Positions 46,107 through 54,903 are shown, numbered from the stretch's first letter. The stretch: DNA of 64,000 bases from Marinomonas sp. CT5 (GCF_018336975.1 NZ_CP025572.1:277496-341495), one strand, 5' to 3'. Translations and numbers: made by a program. The notes: generated by a model from the letters alone, not told the origin.

Positions 46107-47195
46107 TTATTGATCCCTCATTCTTGCTGGGGAATGCACCATCTTGCCTTGGGCGTCAAAGGCATAAAGCTTGTGCGTTGGAAAGTAGACCTTAATTTCT
46201 TGATCTACTTGGTAGGCATGAACGCCAGACAGGTGCAGCACCAAATCAAAATGCGGATTGTGAACATGCAGAAAGGTTTCTGAACCACTGATTTCCGCCA
46301 AGTCGACTCGTACTGGTAGTTCTAAATCATCGTCAGAATGAGGCACCAAGCCGATGTGCGAGGCGCGCACACCAAACTGATATTCACCGGGTGTTAAGCG
46401 GCGTAGATCACTGTTTAAACGAAAATGTACTGTGTCATCAAAGGTGACTTCTTCTTCGCTGACGCGGCCTGGCACCACGTTGATGGGGGGTTCAGAGAAC
46501 ATTTCCGCAGTGATGATGTCTTTGGGCTGATGGTAAACCTCAGCGGTTGGCCCCATTTGCAGTAAACGCCCTTCGTTCAACACGGCTGTGTTGCCACCCA
46601 AGGCTAAGGCTTCGTTAGGTTCGGTAGTGGCATAAATGGCGATGCAGTTACGGGCTTTGAACAAGGCGCGCAATTCTTGGCGCAGCTCTTCGCGTAATTT
46701 GTAATCGAGGTTAACCAGTGGCTCATCGAATAAGATGATTTGCGAGTCTTTCACCAAGGCTCGCGCCATGGCTGTACGTTGTTGTTGACCACCAGACAAT
46801 TGCAATGGCAAACGATCAAGAAAGGGATCGATACGCAGCATGGCGGCGGTTTCACGTACACGGCGGTCGATTTCTGTTTCATCCATCTTGGCCAAACGCA
46901 GTGGTGAGGCGATGTTTTCGTACACCGTGAGGTTGGGGTAGTTGATGAACTGTTGGTACACCATAGAAATGTTGCGTTCGCGAACAGGAACACCTGTTAC
47001 GTCCACCCCATTCATAAGGATTTTGCCTTTAGTTGGTCTATCAAGACCGGCCATGAGGCGCATAAGCGTGGTTTTACCGGACAGTGTGCGGCCAAGCAAA
47101 ACGTTGAAAGAGCCAGGTTCGAGCGACAAATTGACATTGTCGATCCACGTCTCGCCTTCAACAACGCGCGATACATTCTGCAGCGTCAGAGACAT
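46107..47195 (-). CDS. glpS: ABC ATPase of the glycerol-type importer (first ATPase)
   Basis: The ATPase of 362 aa has the Walker A variant GRTLSGKTTLMRL, a canonical signature LSGGQQQRTAMARA and Walker B IILFDEPLVNLD. The H-loop reads IYATTEPNEA, with the usual histidine replaced by threonine. This is complementary to the partner ATPase, whose signature is degenerate but whose H-loop is intact (THDQ). A heterodimer with one proficient composite ATP site fits. It is first in the operon, behind a sigma-54 promoter. Confidence 0.9.
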   Translation of the reverse strand: MSLTLQNVSRVVEGETWIDNVNLSLEPGSFNVLLGRTLSGKTTLMRLMAGLDRPTKGKILMNGVDVTGVPVRERNISMVYQQFINYPNLTVYENIASPLRLAKMDETEIDRRVRETAAMLRIDPFLDRLPLQLSGGQQQRTAMARALVKDSQIILFDEPLVNLDYKLREELRQELRALFKARNCIAIYATTEPNEALALGGNTAVLNEGRLLQMGPTAEVYHQPKDIITAEMFSEPPINVVPGRVSEEEVTFDDTVHFRLNSDLRRLTPGEYQFGVRASHIGLVPHSDDDLELPVRVDLAEISGSETFLHVHNPHFDLVLHLSGVHAYQVDQEIKVYFPTHKLYAFDAQGKMVHSPARMRDQ

Positions 47196-47300
47196 TGTAA
47201 GTACCTTTTTGTTGTTATTGTTTTTAGTGCCAATTCGTTTTAGCTTCTGGAAAGCTCAAAAATGAATGCACAGTAATCTTGTCTGTATGCGCTAAGTACT

Positions 47301-47317
47301 TACAAAAGCCATGCCAA
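47301..47317 (-). promoter_or_regulatory. Sigma-54 (-24/-12) promoter of the glpSTPQUV-type operon
   Basis: On the minus strand the sequence reads TTGGCATG-N4-TTGTA, against the consensus TTGGCACG-N4-TTGCA, with exact spacing. It sits about 106 bases upstream of the glpS start, beside a divergent sigma-54 activator gene. Two mismatches only, so the match is strong. Confidence 0.8.
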
Positions 47318-47417
47318 AATTATTTTTATGTTTTTTATCAATGTTAACGTTTTGAAAAATAAAGATTTTATCGGTTTTTATTAGTATTTTTTATGATTTT
47401 CACTTTCGAAAAAGTAC

Positions 47418-47465
47418 TGTTCACGAGTGTTCAAAGTGTTTACAGTCTTGCAAATACAGTGAACA
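47418..47465. promoter_or_regulatory. Candidate activator-binding region (cluster of TGTTCAC-like half sites)
   Basis: TGTTCAC at 47418, TGTTCAA at 47428, TGTTTAC at 47437 and the inverted GTGAACA at 47459-47465 form a cluster. It lies about 100-165 bases upstream of the -24/-12 promoter, where enhancer sites for sigma-54 activators normally lie. The outermost two are an exact inverted pair. Confidence 0.55.
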
Positions 47466-47510
47466 TTTCATGCACACTCTAGGGCTTTTTCCAGTGTGTT
47501 GGAGTTGGAA

Positions 47511-49505
47511 ATGCAAGACGAAGAAGAGCAAAAACAACAAAAAAATGAGGCGGTTGCAGAGCCTGGTTTGACGCAAACTCACAAAGAGCGAATCCAAGCT
47601 TCTTGGTATCGCTGCGAGCAATTTGGTTTGGATCACAGCAGCCGCCCGGATTTTGCCACCCTGCCAAAGGGCACCTTGAATGATTTAATTGATCAACATC
47701 GAAGCTTGCTCGAAACCACTGAAAATGAAGTGCTGCCGTACTATGAAAATATCCTGAGCAATTCGGCGTGCATGATTGTTTTAGCAGACAGACAAGGTCA
47801 TGTCCTCAACACATGGGGACAGCCTCGTTTTGGCAGTGCATCGCAACATGGCTTAGTCGGTGGAAACCAGTGGACTGAAATGGGCGTTGGTACGAATGCC
47901 ATTGGTACGGCGTTGATTACAGGAGAGGCTATTCAGGTTGGGCGAGATGAGCATTTTTTACGTGCCAATCGCTTTATGGTCGGCTCGGCTTCGCCTATCT
48001 ACAACACCAAGAACGATTTGGTTGGCGTGCTAGACATTTCCTCAGACGCTTATCTTCCACAAGATCATACTTTTGGCATGGTCAAACTGATGTCTTTGAG
48101 TGTGGAGAATCGACTGATATTTTCCGCTTTTCAACAAGAGCATTTTATTCTCAGTTTTAATACCAATGTGGTCAGTTTGGACAGTCATTGGTCGGGTATT
48201 TTGGTGCTCGATGAAAACGGCACGATTGTGTCGGCGAATCGTCGTGCAGAAGTGGTATTGGCACAGGATTTAGCCTTACTCAATATCAATCAAATCTTTG
48301 ATATTGAAATGCGTGAAATTAAGCATCATCCCTATAGTTTGCCGATGAAGTTGATCGCCATGGGACGGTATCAATTTTATGTCAAAGTGATTCCTCCTGT
48401 GCAGCAAATAATGCGTATTCCTGATTTTCGTCAGCGTGCGGATTATGTTGCTCCTCCGCAAGCAGAAACTATTGTTATGAATGAAAAAAGTCCTCCAGTC
48501 GAAAAGGTGAAAAGACAGGAAAACGTGCCAACATCAGCCATTCCCGATAACGTTATTCCTCTAGCCGAGTTACAGCATGGTGACGAGCGAGTGGCGCGAT
48601 TAGTGCGCCAAGCCCATAAGATAATGGAGAAAGACATTCCAATCTTGATTCATGGCGAAACCGGGGCGGGAAAGGAGATTTTTGTGCGTAGTTTGCACTA
48701 CCATAGTTCTCGTTCAAAAGAGATGTTGGTGGCGGTAAATTGTGCGGCCATTCCAGCTGAGCTGGTAGAGTCTGAACTTTTTGGTTATGAAAAAGGGGCT
48801 TTTACTGGAGCACAAAATCGTGGCTCCATTGGCCTGATTCGTCGGGCCCATCATGGTACGTTATTTCTTGATGAAATTGGTGAAATGCCAATGGCGGTAC
48901 AGTCCCGTTTGTTACGTGTTTTGCAAGAACGAGTGGTGACGCCGCTGGGCTCAACCGAAGCGTTTCCTGTTGATATTAAGCTTATTTCCGCCACCAATCG
49001 CACCTTAAAAGACGAAGTGAAAGAAGGGCGATTTCGCCAAGATTTGTACTACCGAATTTCAGGTTTGAACATCGAATTACCCGCTTTGCGTGAACGTGCA
49101 GACAAAGCAGAACTGATCAAATACCTTCATGAGCGTTTACGCAAAGAAGAGCCGGGACCAGCCTTGTCAAACACTATGCTGGATTTGTTGGTGGCTCACC
49201 CTTGGCCGGGAAATATGCGGCAATTGGTTCATGTGCTGAAGGTCGGTATGGCCATGGCTGATGAGGAAGAGTTGGAAGAGTGGCATTTACCTGATGATTT
49301 TTTTGATGATCTTGAAACAATGGTGCAAACCAATGATTCAGTGAAAGTGGATTCATCGAGCGAGCAAGAAGAGCCGTTAGAGCAGCGGATTCCGCGATTA
49401 TTAAACGAATTCAAAGGCAATGTGTCGCAAACAGCGAAAACCGCCGGTGTTAGTCGAAATACAGTTTATAAATACGCTAAACTAAAAGGGGAAAATCAAG
49501 ACTGA
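47511..49505 (+). CDS. Sigma-54-dependent activator (AcoR-like: GAF, AAA+, Fis HTH)
   Basis: This 664-residue activator has an N-terminal GAF-like sensory region (about 60-200; VGTNAIGTALITGEAIQVG). A linker or PAS-like part follows (about 215-310). The AAA+ domain has Walker A GETGAGKE near 380, the sigma-54 contact loop GAFTGA near 428 and LFLDEIGEM. A Fis-type HTH ends the protein (NVSQTAKTAGVSRNTVYKYAK in part AGVSRNTVYKYAK). I chose the ATG at 47511 with GGAG upstream rather than the in-frame GTG at 47496. It is divergent from the ABC operon, with the -24/-12 site between, so it is very likely its activator. Confidence 0.93.
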   Translation: MQDEEEQKQQKNEAVAEPGLTQTHKERIQASWYRCEQFGLDHSSRPDFATLPKGTLNDLIDQHRSLLETTENEVLPYYENILSNSACMIVLADRQGHVLNTWGQPRFGSASQHGLVGGNQWTEMGVGTNAIGTALITGEAIQVGRDEHFLRANRFMVGSASPIYNTKNDLVGVLDISSDAYLPQDHTFGMVKLMSLSVENRLIFSAFQQEHFILSFNTNVVSLDSHWSGILVLDENGTIVSANRRAEVVLAQDLALLNINQIFDIEMREIKHHPYSLPMKLIAMGRYQFYVKVIPPVQQIMRIPDFRQRADYVAPPQAETIVMNEKSPPVEKVKRQENVPTSAIPDNVIPLAELQHGDERVARLVRQAHKIMEKDIPILIHGETGAGKEIFVRSLHYHSSRSKEMLVAVNCAAIPAELVESELFGYEKGAFTGAQNRGSIGLIRRAHHGTLFLDEIGEMPMAVQSRLLRVLQERVVTPLGSTEAFPVDIKLISATNRTLKDEVKEGRFRQDLYYRISGLNIELPALRERADKAELIKYLHERLRKEEPGPALSNTMLDLLVAHPWPGNMRQLVHVLKVGMAMADEEELEEWHLPDDFFDDLETMVQTNDSVKVDSSSEQEEPLEQRIPRLLNEFKGNVSQTAKTAGVSRNTVYKYAKLKGENQD

Positions 49506-49556
49506 CCGCTCATTCGAGTGGATGGCAATTAAACTCTATTAAGGGCGTTGATATTC

Positions 49557-50066
49557 ATGTTATTGAAAAGTGCGTTAGCCATAGTTTTTGGGTGTGTCTT
49601 ATCTGCTTGTAGTACTTTGTCCGAATCGTCTCATGTCAGTATGCCTTTGTTACACGGCTGGCATGAGGGGAAAGAAGTTCGTTATATTACGACGGATGTG
49701 TCTGATCAGGCCCTAGCAAAAGCCAAACAAGCCAATTATGCACCTCGCTTGCGCGATGCTGTCCCTCGCTATCCAAAACCGCCACAAGTCAAAACAGTAT
49801 TAGAACGCGTCTATGCGTTTCCCAATAAAGAGCAAACTTGGAGCGTGTTTGCTTCTGTTCCAGAGCCATTAGGTTATGAGAGTCAAAACACTCATTACTC
49901 ACCACTTTGGTTGATGTATGTTGTCGTTTGGAAAGATCCAAGCAAGGCAACAGAGTTGACCTCTGAAGAAGCGATTCTTACAGCGGAAGATCAGGGCTTG
50001 GTCACCATCGAAAGAACCAATATCGTGCTTAATTGCCCAGTAATTCCTTTTGCTAAAAAGAAATAA
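49557..50066 (+). CDS. Predicted lipoprotein, unrecognised
   Basis: The 169-residue protein starts at ATG 49557, with AAGGGCG upstream. It has a hydrophobic signal with lipobox LSAC (cysteine near residue 17) and a globular domain rich in tyrosine and proline, with no motif that I recognise. An in-frame TTG at 49548 is less likely. It follows the sigma-54 activator by 51 bases, which could be read-through. A strong bidirectional terminator follows. Function unknown. Confidence 0.75.
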   Translation: MLLKSALAIVFGCVLSACSTLSESSHVSMPLLHGWHEGKEVRYITTDVSDQALAKAKQANYAPRLRDAVPRYPKPPQVKTVLERVYAFPNKEQTWSVFASVPEPLGYESQNTHYSPLWLMYVVVWKDPSKATELTSEEAILTAEDQGLVTIERTNIVLNCPVIPFAKKK

Positions 50067-50190
50067 AAAAAGCGGCGCATAGCTCACATAAAATGCATTT
50101 TGGCGGTTTGGTTTTTTGCGGAGTTTAAAATAGCTGAGATCGATTTTGAATAGCAGAGGTTGAGGTGTTTTTCTATTATTAAGAAGATAA

Positions 50191-50222
50191 AAAAGCACTA
50201 CTTATTTATAAGTAGTGCTTTT
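50191..50222. terminator. Bidirectional terminator
   Basis: AAAAGCACTACTTA (50191-50204) and TAAGTAGTGCTTTT (50209-50222) are perfect 14-base arms with a 4-base loop between convergent genes. Confidence 0.92.
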
Positions 50223-50235
50223 AATAAGCTTTTAA

Positions 50236-50649
50236 TTAAAGCGCGTCTTCTACAGTATCTTGTAGTGCTTTAGCGCGGTCTTCAATTTGGTTTTCTGCAT
50301 TGGCAATTGGTGAATGGTTTAATGTCAAAACACCATTGCTGTAAGAAGAATATTTATTAGCATTGCTGATGTCGCCAACGTTCTGAATAACTACTTTCTT
50401 CAGGTCGTCTTGGATGGCTTCTTGAGAAAAGCTGTCCGCACACATTTTGCTAAAGGCAATAATCATTGGCTCAAAGTAAATTTGAGTCCAAGTTTGGTTG
50501 TATAGGTGAGAGTAGTTGTCAACAGAGATACTATCCCAGTCAATTTCAATCTCAAATTCAAATTTAGCTGCGTCAAACACTTTCTTTTTAAGTGCCTCAA
50601 GATTGTTTTCTTGAAAATCTCTAGCCGCTTTTTTCTCTTTAAGTCCCAT
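50236..50649 (-). CDS. Unrecognised acidic protein (137 aa)
   Basis: The ATG at 50649 is preferred to an in-frame TTG two codons upstream. The soluble acidic protein has an N-terminal helix rich in lysine and glutamate (KEKKAARDFQENNLEALKKK), a segment VFDAAKFEFEIEIDWDSI and a helical C terminus. There is no signal peptide or membrane helix. It lies 50 bases downstream of the 215-residue unknown gene on the same strand, so the two are probably one operon. I do not recognise the family and assign no function. Confidence 0.7.
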   Translation of the reverse strand: MGLKEKKAARDFQENNLEALKKKVFDAAKFEFEIEIDWDSISVDNYSHLYNQTWTQIYFEPMIIAFSKMCADSFSQEAIQDDLKKVVIQNVGDISNANKYSSYSNGVLTLNHSPIANAENQIEDRAKALQDTVEDAL

Positions 50650-50699
50650 GATCAATCCTTATTTTTGAGTTGAAAAGTACAAGTTAAAAAATTGAAAAA

Positions 50700-51347
50700 T
50701 TAGAATGCGTCATTTATTCCATTTTCAATTTTTGTTTGAAGATCAGCGGGTAGCTCTTCTTCAAAATTGAATCTAACCAAAATAGTGGTATTTGTTTTTC
50801 TAAAACGAATGCCATCTCTTGCTTCATTTTTAATATGAAAATCAGTTATTTGGCTAAGGTACTCTTTGCTGAAGTCATCACTGGCGACGTCCATTAGTGT
50901 GTCGCCTAGAGCTTCAAGAATGGCTTTAATTTTGTCGACGTTGGCTGGCTCCACTTCATCGACCGTGAAGTTGAAATCAAGTGAGTGTGTTTTTTGGAGG
51001 GTCGACTTAAGCAGTGTTAAACAGTCTTCAATAGTGTCTGCTTTAAATACGGACACTTGTTTTATGGGCTCTTGACCTAGTAGGAAATGTTCATGTTTTG
51101 CAAAGTCATAAATGGCAATGTTTACAATGCTGTCCGTATCAATAAAAGAGATTTCATGTTCTTTGTCTGTGAGCAAAACAATTTTAAGCTCTGGATCAAA
51201 TTTAACAAAAAAGCCGGAGTAACGATTATTGTATCTATCAGCGATTGTTATATGGAATTCTGTGTCATAGTCAGATTTACTTTGTTGAAATCTTTCTAAT
51301 AACTGTATAGGGGAGGATAAAACGATATTGTTAATATAGCTCTTCAT
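50700..51347 (-). CDS. Unrecognised protein with a possible Sm-like beta-barrel N terminus (215 aa)
   Basis: Translation from the ATG at 51347 gives a soluble, acidic protein. An AAGGA lies about 13 bases upstream, rather far, and an ORF extending to 51380 begins with a non-ATG codon. Residues about 25-75 run as short beta strands (FHITIADRYNNRYSGFFVKF, then IVLLTDKEHEISFIDTDSIV), a pattern that recalls Sm/Hfq-like barrels. This is only pattern similarity. The rest is mixed alpha/beta. It pairs with the 137-residue gene downstream. No family is recognised. Confidence 0.7.
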   Translation of the reverse strand: MKSYINNIVLSSPIQLLERFQQSKSDYDTEFHITIADRYNNRYSGFFVKFDPELKIVLLTDKEHEISFIDTDSIVNIAIYDFAKHEHFLLGQEPIKQVSVFKADTIEDCLTLLKSTLQKTHSLDFNFTVDEVEPANVDKIKAILEALGDTLMDVASDDFSKEYLSQITDFHIKNEARDGIRFRKTNTTILVRFNFEEELPADLQTKIENGINDAF

Positions 51348-51572
51348 AAGTATCCATGTTCCTTGGAAAGGTTTAAGCATTTTTTAAATGCAATGAGCGA
51401 TAAAAAATATAAACGTAATTTGAAATTGCTTGACGGAATTCTACATTTCACACTTTGATAAAACAACACTTGAAATATGCATGAAAACAGCAATTTCGGT
51501 TGCTTTTTTGTATAGATAAAGTGTACAGAGGCACAGTTTGAAAGTATGAAAATTGAGAGTTAGATTCTATTT

Positions 51573-51599
51573 AACAAGGCTAATAGTATTAGCCTTGTT
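51573..51599 (-). terminator. Hairpin after the M42-like peptidase gene
   Basis: AACAAGGCTAA (51573-51583) and TTAGCCTTGTT (51589-51599) form a perfect 11-base hairpin after the minus-strand stop at 51621. No clear T run follows, so it may be a weak terminator. Confidence 0.6.
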
Positions 51600-51620
51600 G
51601 TCTTGTTAGTGTTGAATAAA

Positions 51621-52670
51621 TTAGATATTTGAGACGACTTTTAATATATCAAGAAACGCATCCACAGATTCCACAGCAACAGATTCATGCATTGTATGGT
51701 AACCAATGGTTGGGATTTGAATCGTTGTGCCATCTACTAAGCCATTTGATGCGGCGATAATGCGACCTAGCTCGGTACTACCTAGCGAGCTAGGTGGCAA
51801 ACCTTGCTCAGCACGTTTTGAATTTTCGTTCTCTACATAACGATTCTTGTATAAATAACGGACGTTGTTTTTCTCGCACAGTTCTTCCAGAAGCTTAGTA
51901 CTGTCTTTGTTGAAAGTCGCGTTCGCGTCTTTTTCTCTAAGTATTAGAAGTTGTTCATTAGCGGCATCAATATTTGGAAATGGGCTGGTGTCGACCACAA
52001 ATAGGCGGTTGGTCGAGCCACCAAAGCGACGGAACCATTCAAGCAAATAACGCCAACTTTTTCCGGCCTCTTCTTGGGCGGTAAAAAAAGCAGTGCCTTT
52101 GAAGCCCTGATCAAAAAGATTAACCAATGCCGCGGCTGAAATGACATTATCCAATTGCCCTTCTAAGCGGTTATTGACGATACGTAATTGGTCTTTAAAG
52201 GCAATGGGAGTTCCAGCCACAACGCCTTCTAAACCTTCGGTTTCGAAAATTAAGTTATTACGAAATTCACAAACGTAAGAGCTTTTAATGGTTCCTTTGC
52301 CACGGTAGACGCCAGACCAAGGCTCGTAAGCGTAGATCTCCTCATGGTTGAATCGCTCGGTTACCTTGGTCATCAATTCTTCCGAAACCGAATTGTTCAA
52401 TAAGTCCGTACGGTTTGCCGAAACAAAGGCCGCGTATTGAAATTCATTTGGACCAGTGCAGACTAATCCGTGACGATCAATATGAGCTGAAAACATGGTG
52501 CTAAATGGATCGCTACCTTGAGCTACCAGCAAACCTTCGTACCAAGTAACTTTTGCTCCTCTTTCTTCTAATTCACGCTGTAATACACGGAAAAATGAAT
52601 GTTCTGCTCCTACTACGCTAGGCGCGCGAATAAGCAGTTTGAGCAGATCGATAAAGTCATCACTTGGCAT
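51621..52670 (-). CDS. M42/M20-like metallo-aminopeptidase
   Basis: This 349-residue peptidase is read from the ATG at 52670, with GGAA about 10 bases upstream. The longer ORF (GTG at 52733) lacks a ribosome site. The two-zinc site residues appear as H and D in SAHIDRHGLV, the catalytic glutamates in FFTAQEEAGKSW and the metal aspartate in FVVDTSPFP. The late GYHTMHESVA supplies the final histidine. It probably trims the N-terminal residue of peptides in the cytoplasm. It is a single gene. Confidence 0.88.
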   Translation of the reverse strand: MPSDDFIDLLKLLIRAPSVVGAEHSFFRVLQRELEERGAKVTWYEGLLVAQGSDPFSTMFSAHIDRHGLVCTGPNEFQYAAFVSANRTDLLNNSVSEELMTKVTERFNHEEIYAYEPWSGVYRGKGTIKSSYVCEFRNNLIFETEGLEGVVAGTPIAFKDQLRIVNNRLEGQLDNVISAAALVNLFDQGFKGTAFFTAQEEAGKSWRYLLEWFRRFGGSTNRLFVVDTSPFPNIDAANEQLLILREKDANATFNKDSTKLLEELCEKNNVRYLYKNRYVENENSKRAEQGLPPSSLGSTELGRIIAASNGLVDGTTIQIPTIGYHTMHESVAVESVDAFLDILKVVSNI

Positions 52671-53005
52671 GTAACTAGATTCCAAAAAAAGATAGATCGG
52701 GACCTTGTTTATAAACGTTAATGTGTGATTCACATAATGTTTTTTTATTTATTTTGATGGAGTTAAAGACTTTGGTGGGCAAGCATAAAATCGATTACAA
52801 AACTGAGCTGAAATTTGATGGGGGGTCGTAGTCTGTTTGAGTAACTAGATAATGACCACATGATTTGTGCTGCTTGTATTACATATCGTTGAACTCTAAA
52901 TATCGCTAAGTTATTTGATTGTGTTGCAAATTTGGGGTCGTGCTCTTGGTAAACTTCAGCTACGCTTTAAGACAAGTTCAATGTTGATTTTTAAGGAAGA
53001 AGCAA

Positions 53006-54319
53006 ATGCTATTTGGTAACAACAAACTATTGTCCAGAATTACTGAACTAGAAAAGGAGCTTGCTTCTTTTAAAGAGACACAAGCCGACCTTAGGCAAGA
53101 AATGTTGTATTTTTCGATGACTCCAGAGGGAAAAATATTAGAGGCCAATACGCTCTTTATTAAGTCTGTTGGCTTTGAGCTCACAGAGTTAGTGGGAACA
53201 AATATCAAAGATCTGATACTCGGCAAGTCATTAGAAAAAGATCATTGCAAGAAAATGTTGTCCGCTATTGAGAACAAAAAACACTGGCATGGGGCTTTGC
53301 AAGTTGAAGAGAAACATGGCAAAGAAGTCTGGTACCGAGCGACAATTCAGCCTAAAAAACTCTCTGATGGATCTGTTCAGCTAGAAGTTTACGCCGCGGA
53401 GTTAACCAGAACGATTTCTCAGTCTAGAGAGGTCGAAGATATGCTAGCGGCATTGAATCGTTCGTCAGCGGTCATTGAGTTTAATTTGGACGGAATTATC
53501 TTAAAGGCTAACGATAATTTTTTGAAAGAGATGGGCTACTCAAGAGATCAAATTATTGGAAAGCATCATAGTATGTTTTGTGATGCAAAAGAGACTGAAT
53601 CAGAGGAATATCAACAATTTTGGCAGAGATTGCGCGCAGGAGAATTTGTTTCTGATCGATTCAAACGGATTGATAGTCGAGGGCAAGATGTGTGGCTAGA
53701 AGCCTCCTATAACCCGATTAATGATGAAAGTGGTCAACTCTATAAAGTCGTGAAGTTTGCTACCGTGATTACTGAACAAATGAATCGTGAGTTTGCTATT
53801 TCAGAAACCTCTAAGGTGGCTTATGACGTTTCTAAAAAAAGTGATCAGGATGCGATCCATGGTAAAGAAGTCATCGATTCTACGATTCAAACGATGAATG
53901 AGTTGTCCGCCCAAATGAGCGAAGCCAGCAAAGGTATATTTGAGTTAAATACTCAGTCTATGACCGTGGCCAATTTGGTTGAAAGTATCAGAGGGATTGC
54001 TGATCAAACGAACTTACTGGCACTTAACGCGGCAATAGAAGCGGCCCGAGCTGGGGAGCAAGGTCGGGGTTTTGCTGTGGTGGCGGATGAGGTTCGTCAG
54101 CTTGCTTCCCGTACCAGTACGGCGACAGAAGAAATCATCAATGTGGTGGGGGATAATAAAAAATTGACCGAGCAAGCGGTTGCGCTCATTGAGCAAAGCA
54201 TGCAGAAAGCTCAGCAAGCATTGGATTATTCTACTGAGGCTGGCCAGGCGATGAATAATATTCAGACTGGTGCAAAACAGGTCGTGGATGCTGTCAGTCA
54301 ATTTAACGATAATTTGTGA
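53006..54319 (+). CDS. Soluble PAS-PAS methyl-accepting chemotaxis protein (BdlA-like)
   Basis: The 437-residue protein has an N-terminal coiled coil (10-35), PAS1 (about 35-140), PAS2 (about 145-265) and a short MCP signalling domain. The hairpin tip at about 330-365 is canonical ([31 protein letters not shown]). There are no membrane segments, so it is cytoplasmic. The layout and length match Pseudomonas BdlA (about 417 aa), which controls biofilm dispersal, although aerotaxis-type function is also possible. An AAGGAAG ribosome site supports the start. A strong terminator follows. Confidence 0.93.
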   Translation: MLFGNNKLLSRITELEKELASFKETQADLRQEMLYFSMTPEGKILEANTLFIKSVGFELTELVGTNIKDLILGKSLEKDHCKKMLSAIENKKHWHGALQVEEKHGKEVWYRATIQPKKLSDGSVQLEVYAAELTRTISQSREVEDMLAALNRSSAVIEFNLDGIILKANDNFLKEMGYSRDQIIGKHHSMFCDAKETESEEYQQFWQRLRAGEFVSDRFKRIDSRGQDVWLEASYNPINDESGQLYKVVKFATVITEQMNREFAISETSKVAYDVSKKSDQDAIHGKEVIDSTIQTMNELSAQMSEASKGIFELNTQSMTVANLVESIRGIADQTNLLALNAAIEAARAGEQGRGFAVVADEVRQLASRTSTATEEIINVVGDNKKLTEQAVALIEQSMQKAQQALDYSTEAGQAMNNIQTGAKQVVDAVSQFNDNL

Positions 54320-54345
54320 TAGTTAGTTAAACATGCCATCCAGAT

Positions 54346-54382
54346 AAATCCCTCTGACTTTTTCTTGTCAGAGGGATTTTTG
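54346..54382 (+). terminator. Terminator after the MCP gene
   Basis: AAATCCCTCTGAC (54346-54358) pairs with GTCAGAGGGATTT (54367-54379), followed by Ts. A degraded relative (ACTCCCT...AGGGAGT) lies at the same distance beyond the end of the full-length radical SAM gene. Confidence 0.9.
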
Positions 54383-54404
54383 TTTTCTAGGTGGGTGAAA
54401 TTGT

Positions 54405-54851
54405 TAGAACAATGCCATCTGATCACCTTCTTTTGGTGGAACCGAAAAGTGGCGACAATCCAAATAGCTCAAGCGATGATTATCTAACCCGTGTTTGCGT
54501 CGTGCGACGTGAAAGCGTTGATTGATTAAGTCCGCGAAGATGCCTTCCCCCGTCATACGCTTGCCAAATCGACTGTCGTAGAGTTTGCCACCGCGCATAT
54601 CCATAATACGCTGCAAAACATGCTCTGCTCGATCTGGGTAATGCTGTTGTAACCAATCGGCAAACAGCGGTGCCACCTCGTGAGGTAAGCGCAACATAAT
54701 ATAATTGACGGATTGTGCGCCAACCTCAGCACAGGCAGCAACGATCTCTTCAAGCTCATTATCATTAATAAAAGGGATTACCGGCGCGACCAGAACCGAC
54801 ACCGGAATGCCTGCTTCTCGTAAGGTTTTAATCACCTGTAAACGTGTTTTT
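54405..54851 (-). pseudogene. 3' fragment of a PA0069-type radical SAM gene
   Basis: This stretch encodes the C-terminal 145 or so residues of the radical SAM protein at 57640-58758. The CxxxCxxC part is absent, so it cannot be catalytic. The two copies align without gaps over 447 bases with about 19 mismatches counted by eye. Most changes are silent; the visible amino acid differences are V/A, C/S and H/N. The homology stops abruptly at 54851, at the edge of the inserted segment. It has no start codon of its own that makes sense. Confidence 0.93.
54405..54851. repeat. Left copy of the 447-base direct repeat bounding the insertion
   Basis: This is the partner of 57641-58087, same orientation, offset exactly 3236 bases, ungapped and about 96 percent identical by eye. 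See the pseudogene entry and findings. Confidence 0.93.
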
Positions 54852-54882
54852 TGAGTAAAAAAGTAGGGTTATTATTTGTTAA

Positions 54883-54903
54883 TTTAGGAAATGATTTGAT
54901 CCA
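54883..54903 (+). repeat. 21-base motif, copy 1 of 3 (upstream of the cupin remnant)
   Basis: The core GGAAATG...GATCCA is shared with copies at 56191-56211 and 56340-56360. All three lie just before gene starts in the inserted segment. It may be an operator or a leftover of duplication. Confidence 0.6.

Larger units (their letters stand above)
47196..47510. other. 315-base divergent control region
   Basis: This region between the ABC operon and the sigma-54 activator gene is AT-rich. It holds the -24/-12 promoter (47301-47317) and the TGTTCAC cluster (47418-47465), and a short palindrome ACTTTCGAAAAAGT-like at 47402-47415. The activator's own promoter must also lie here, but I cannot place it with confidence. 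Confidence 0.6.
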
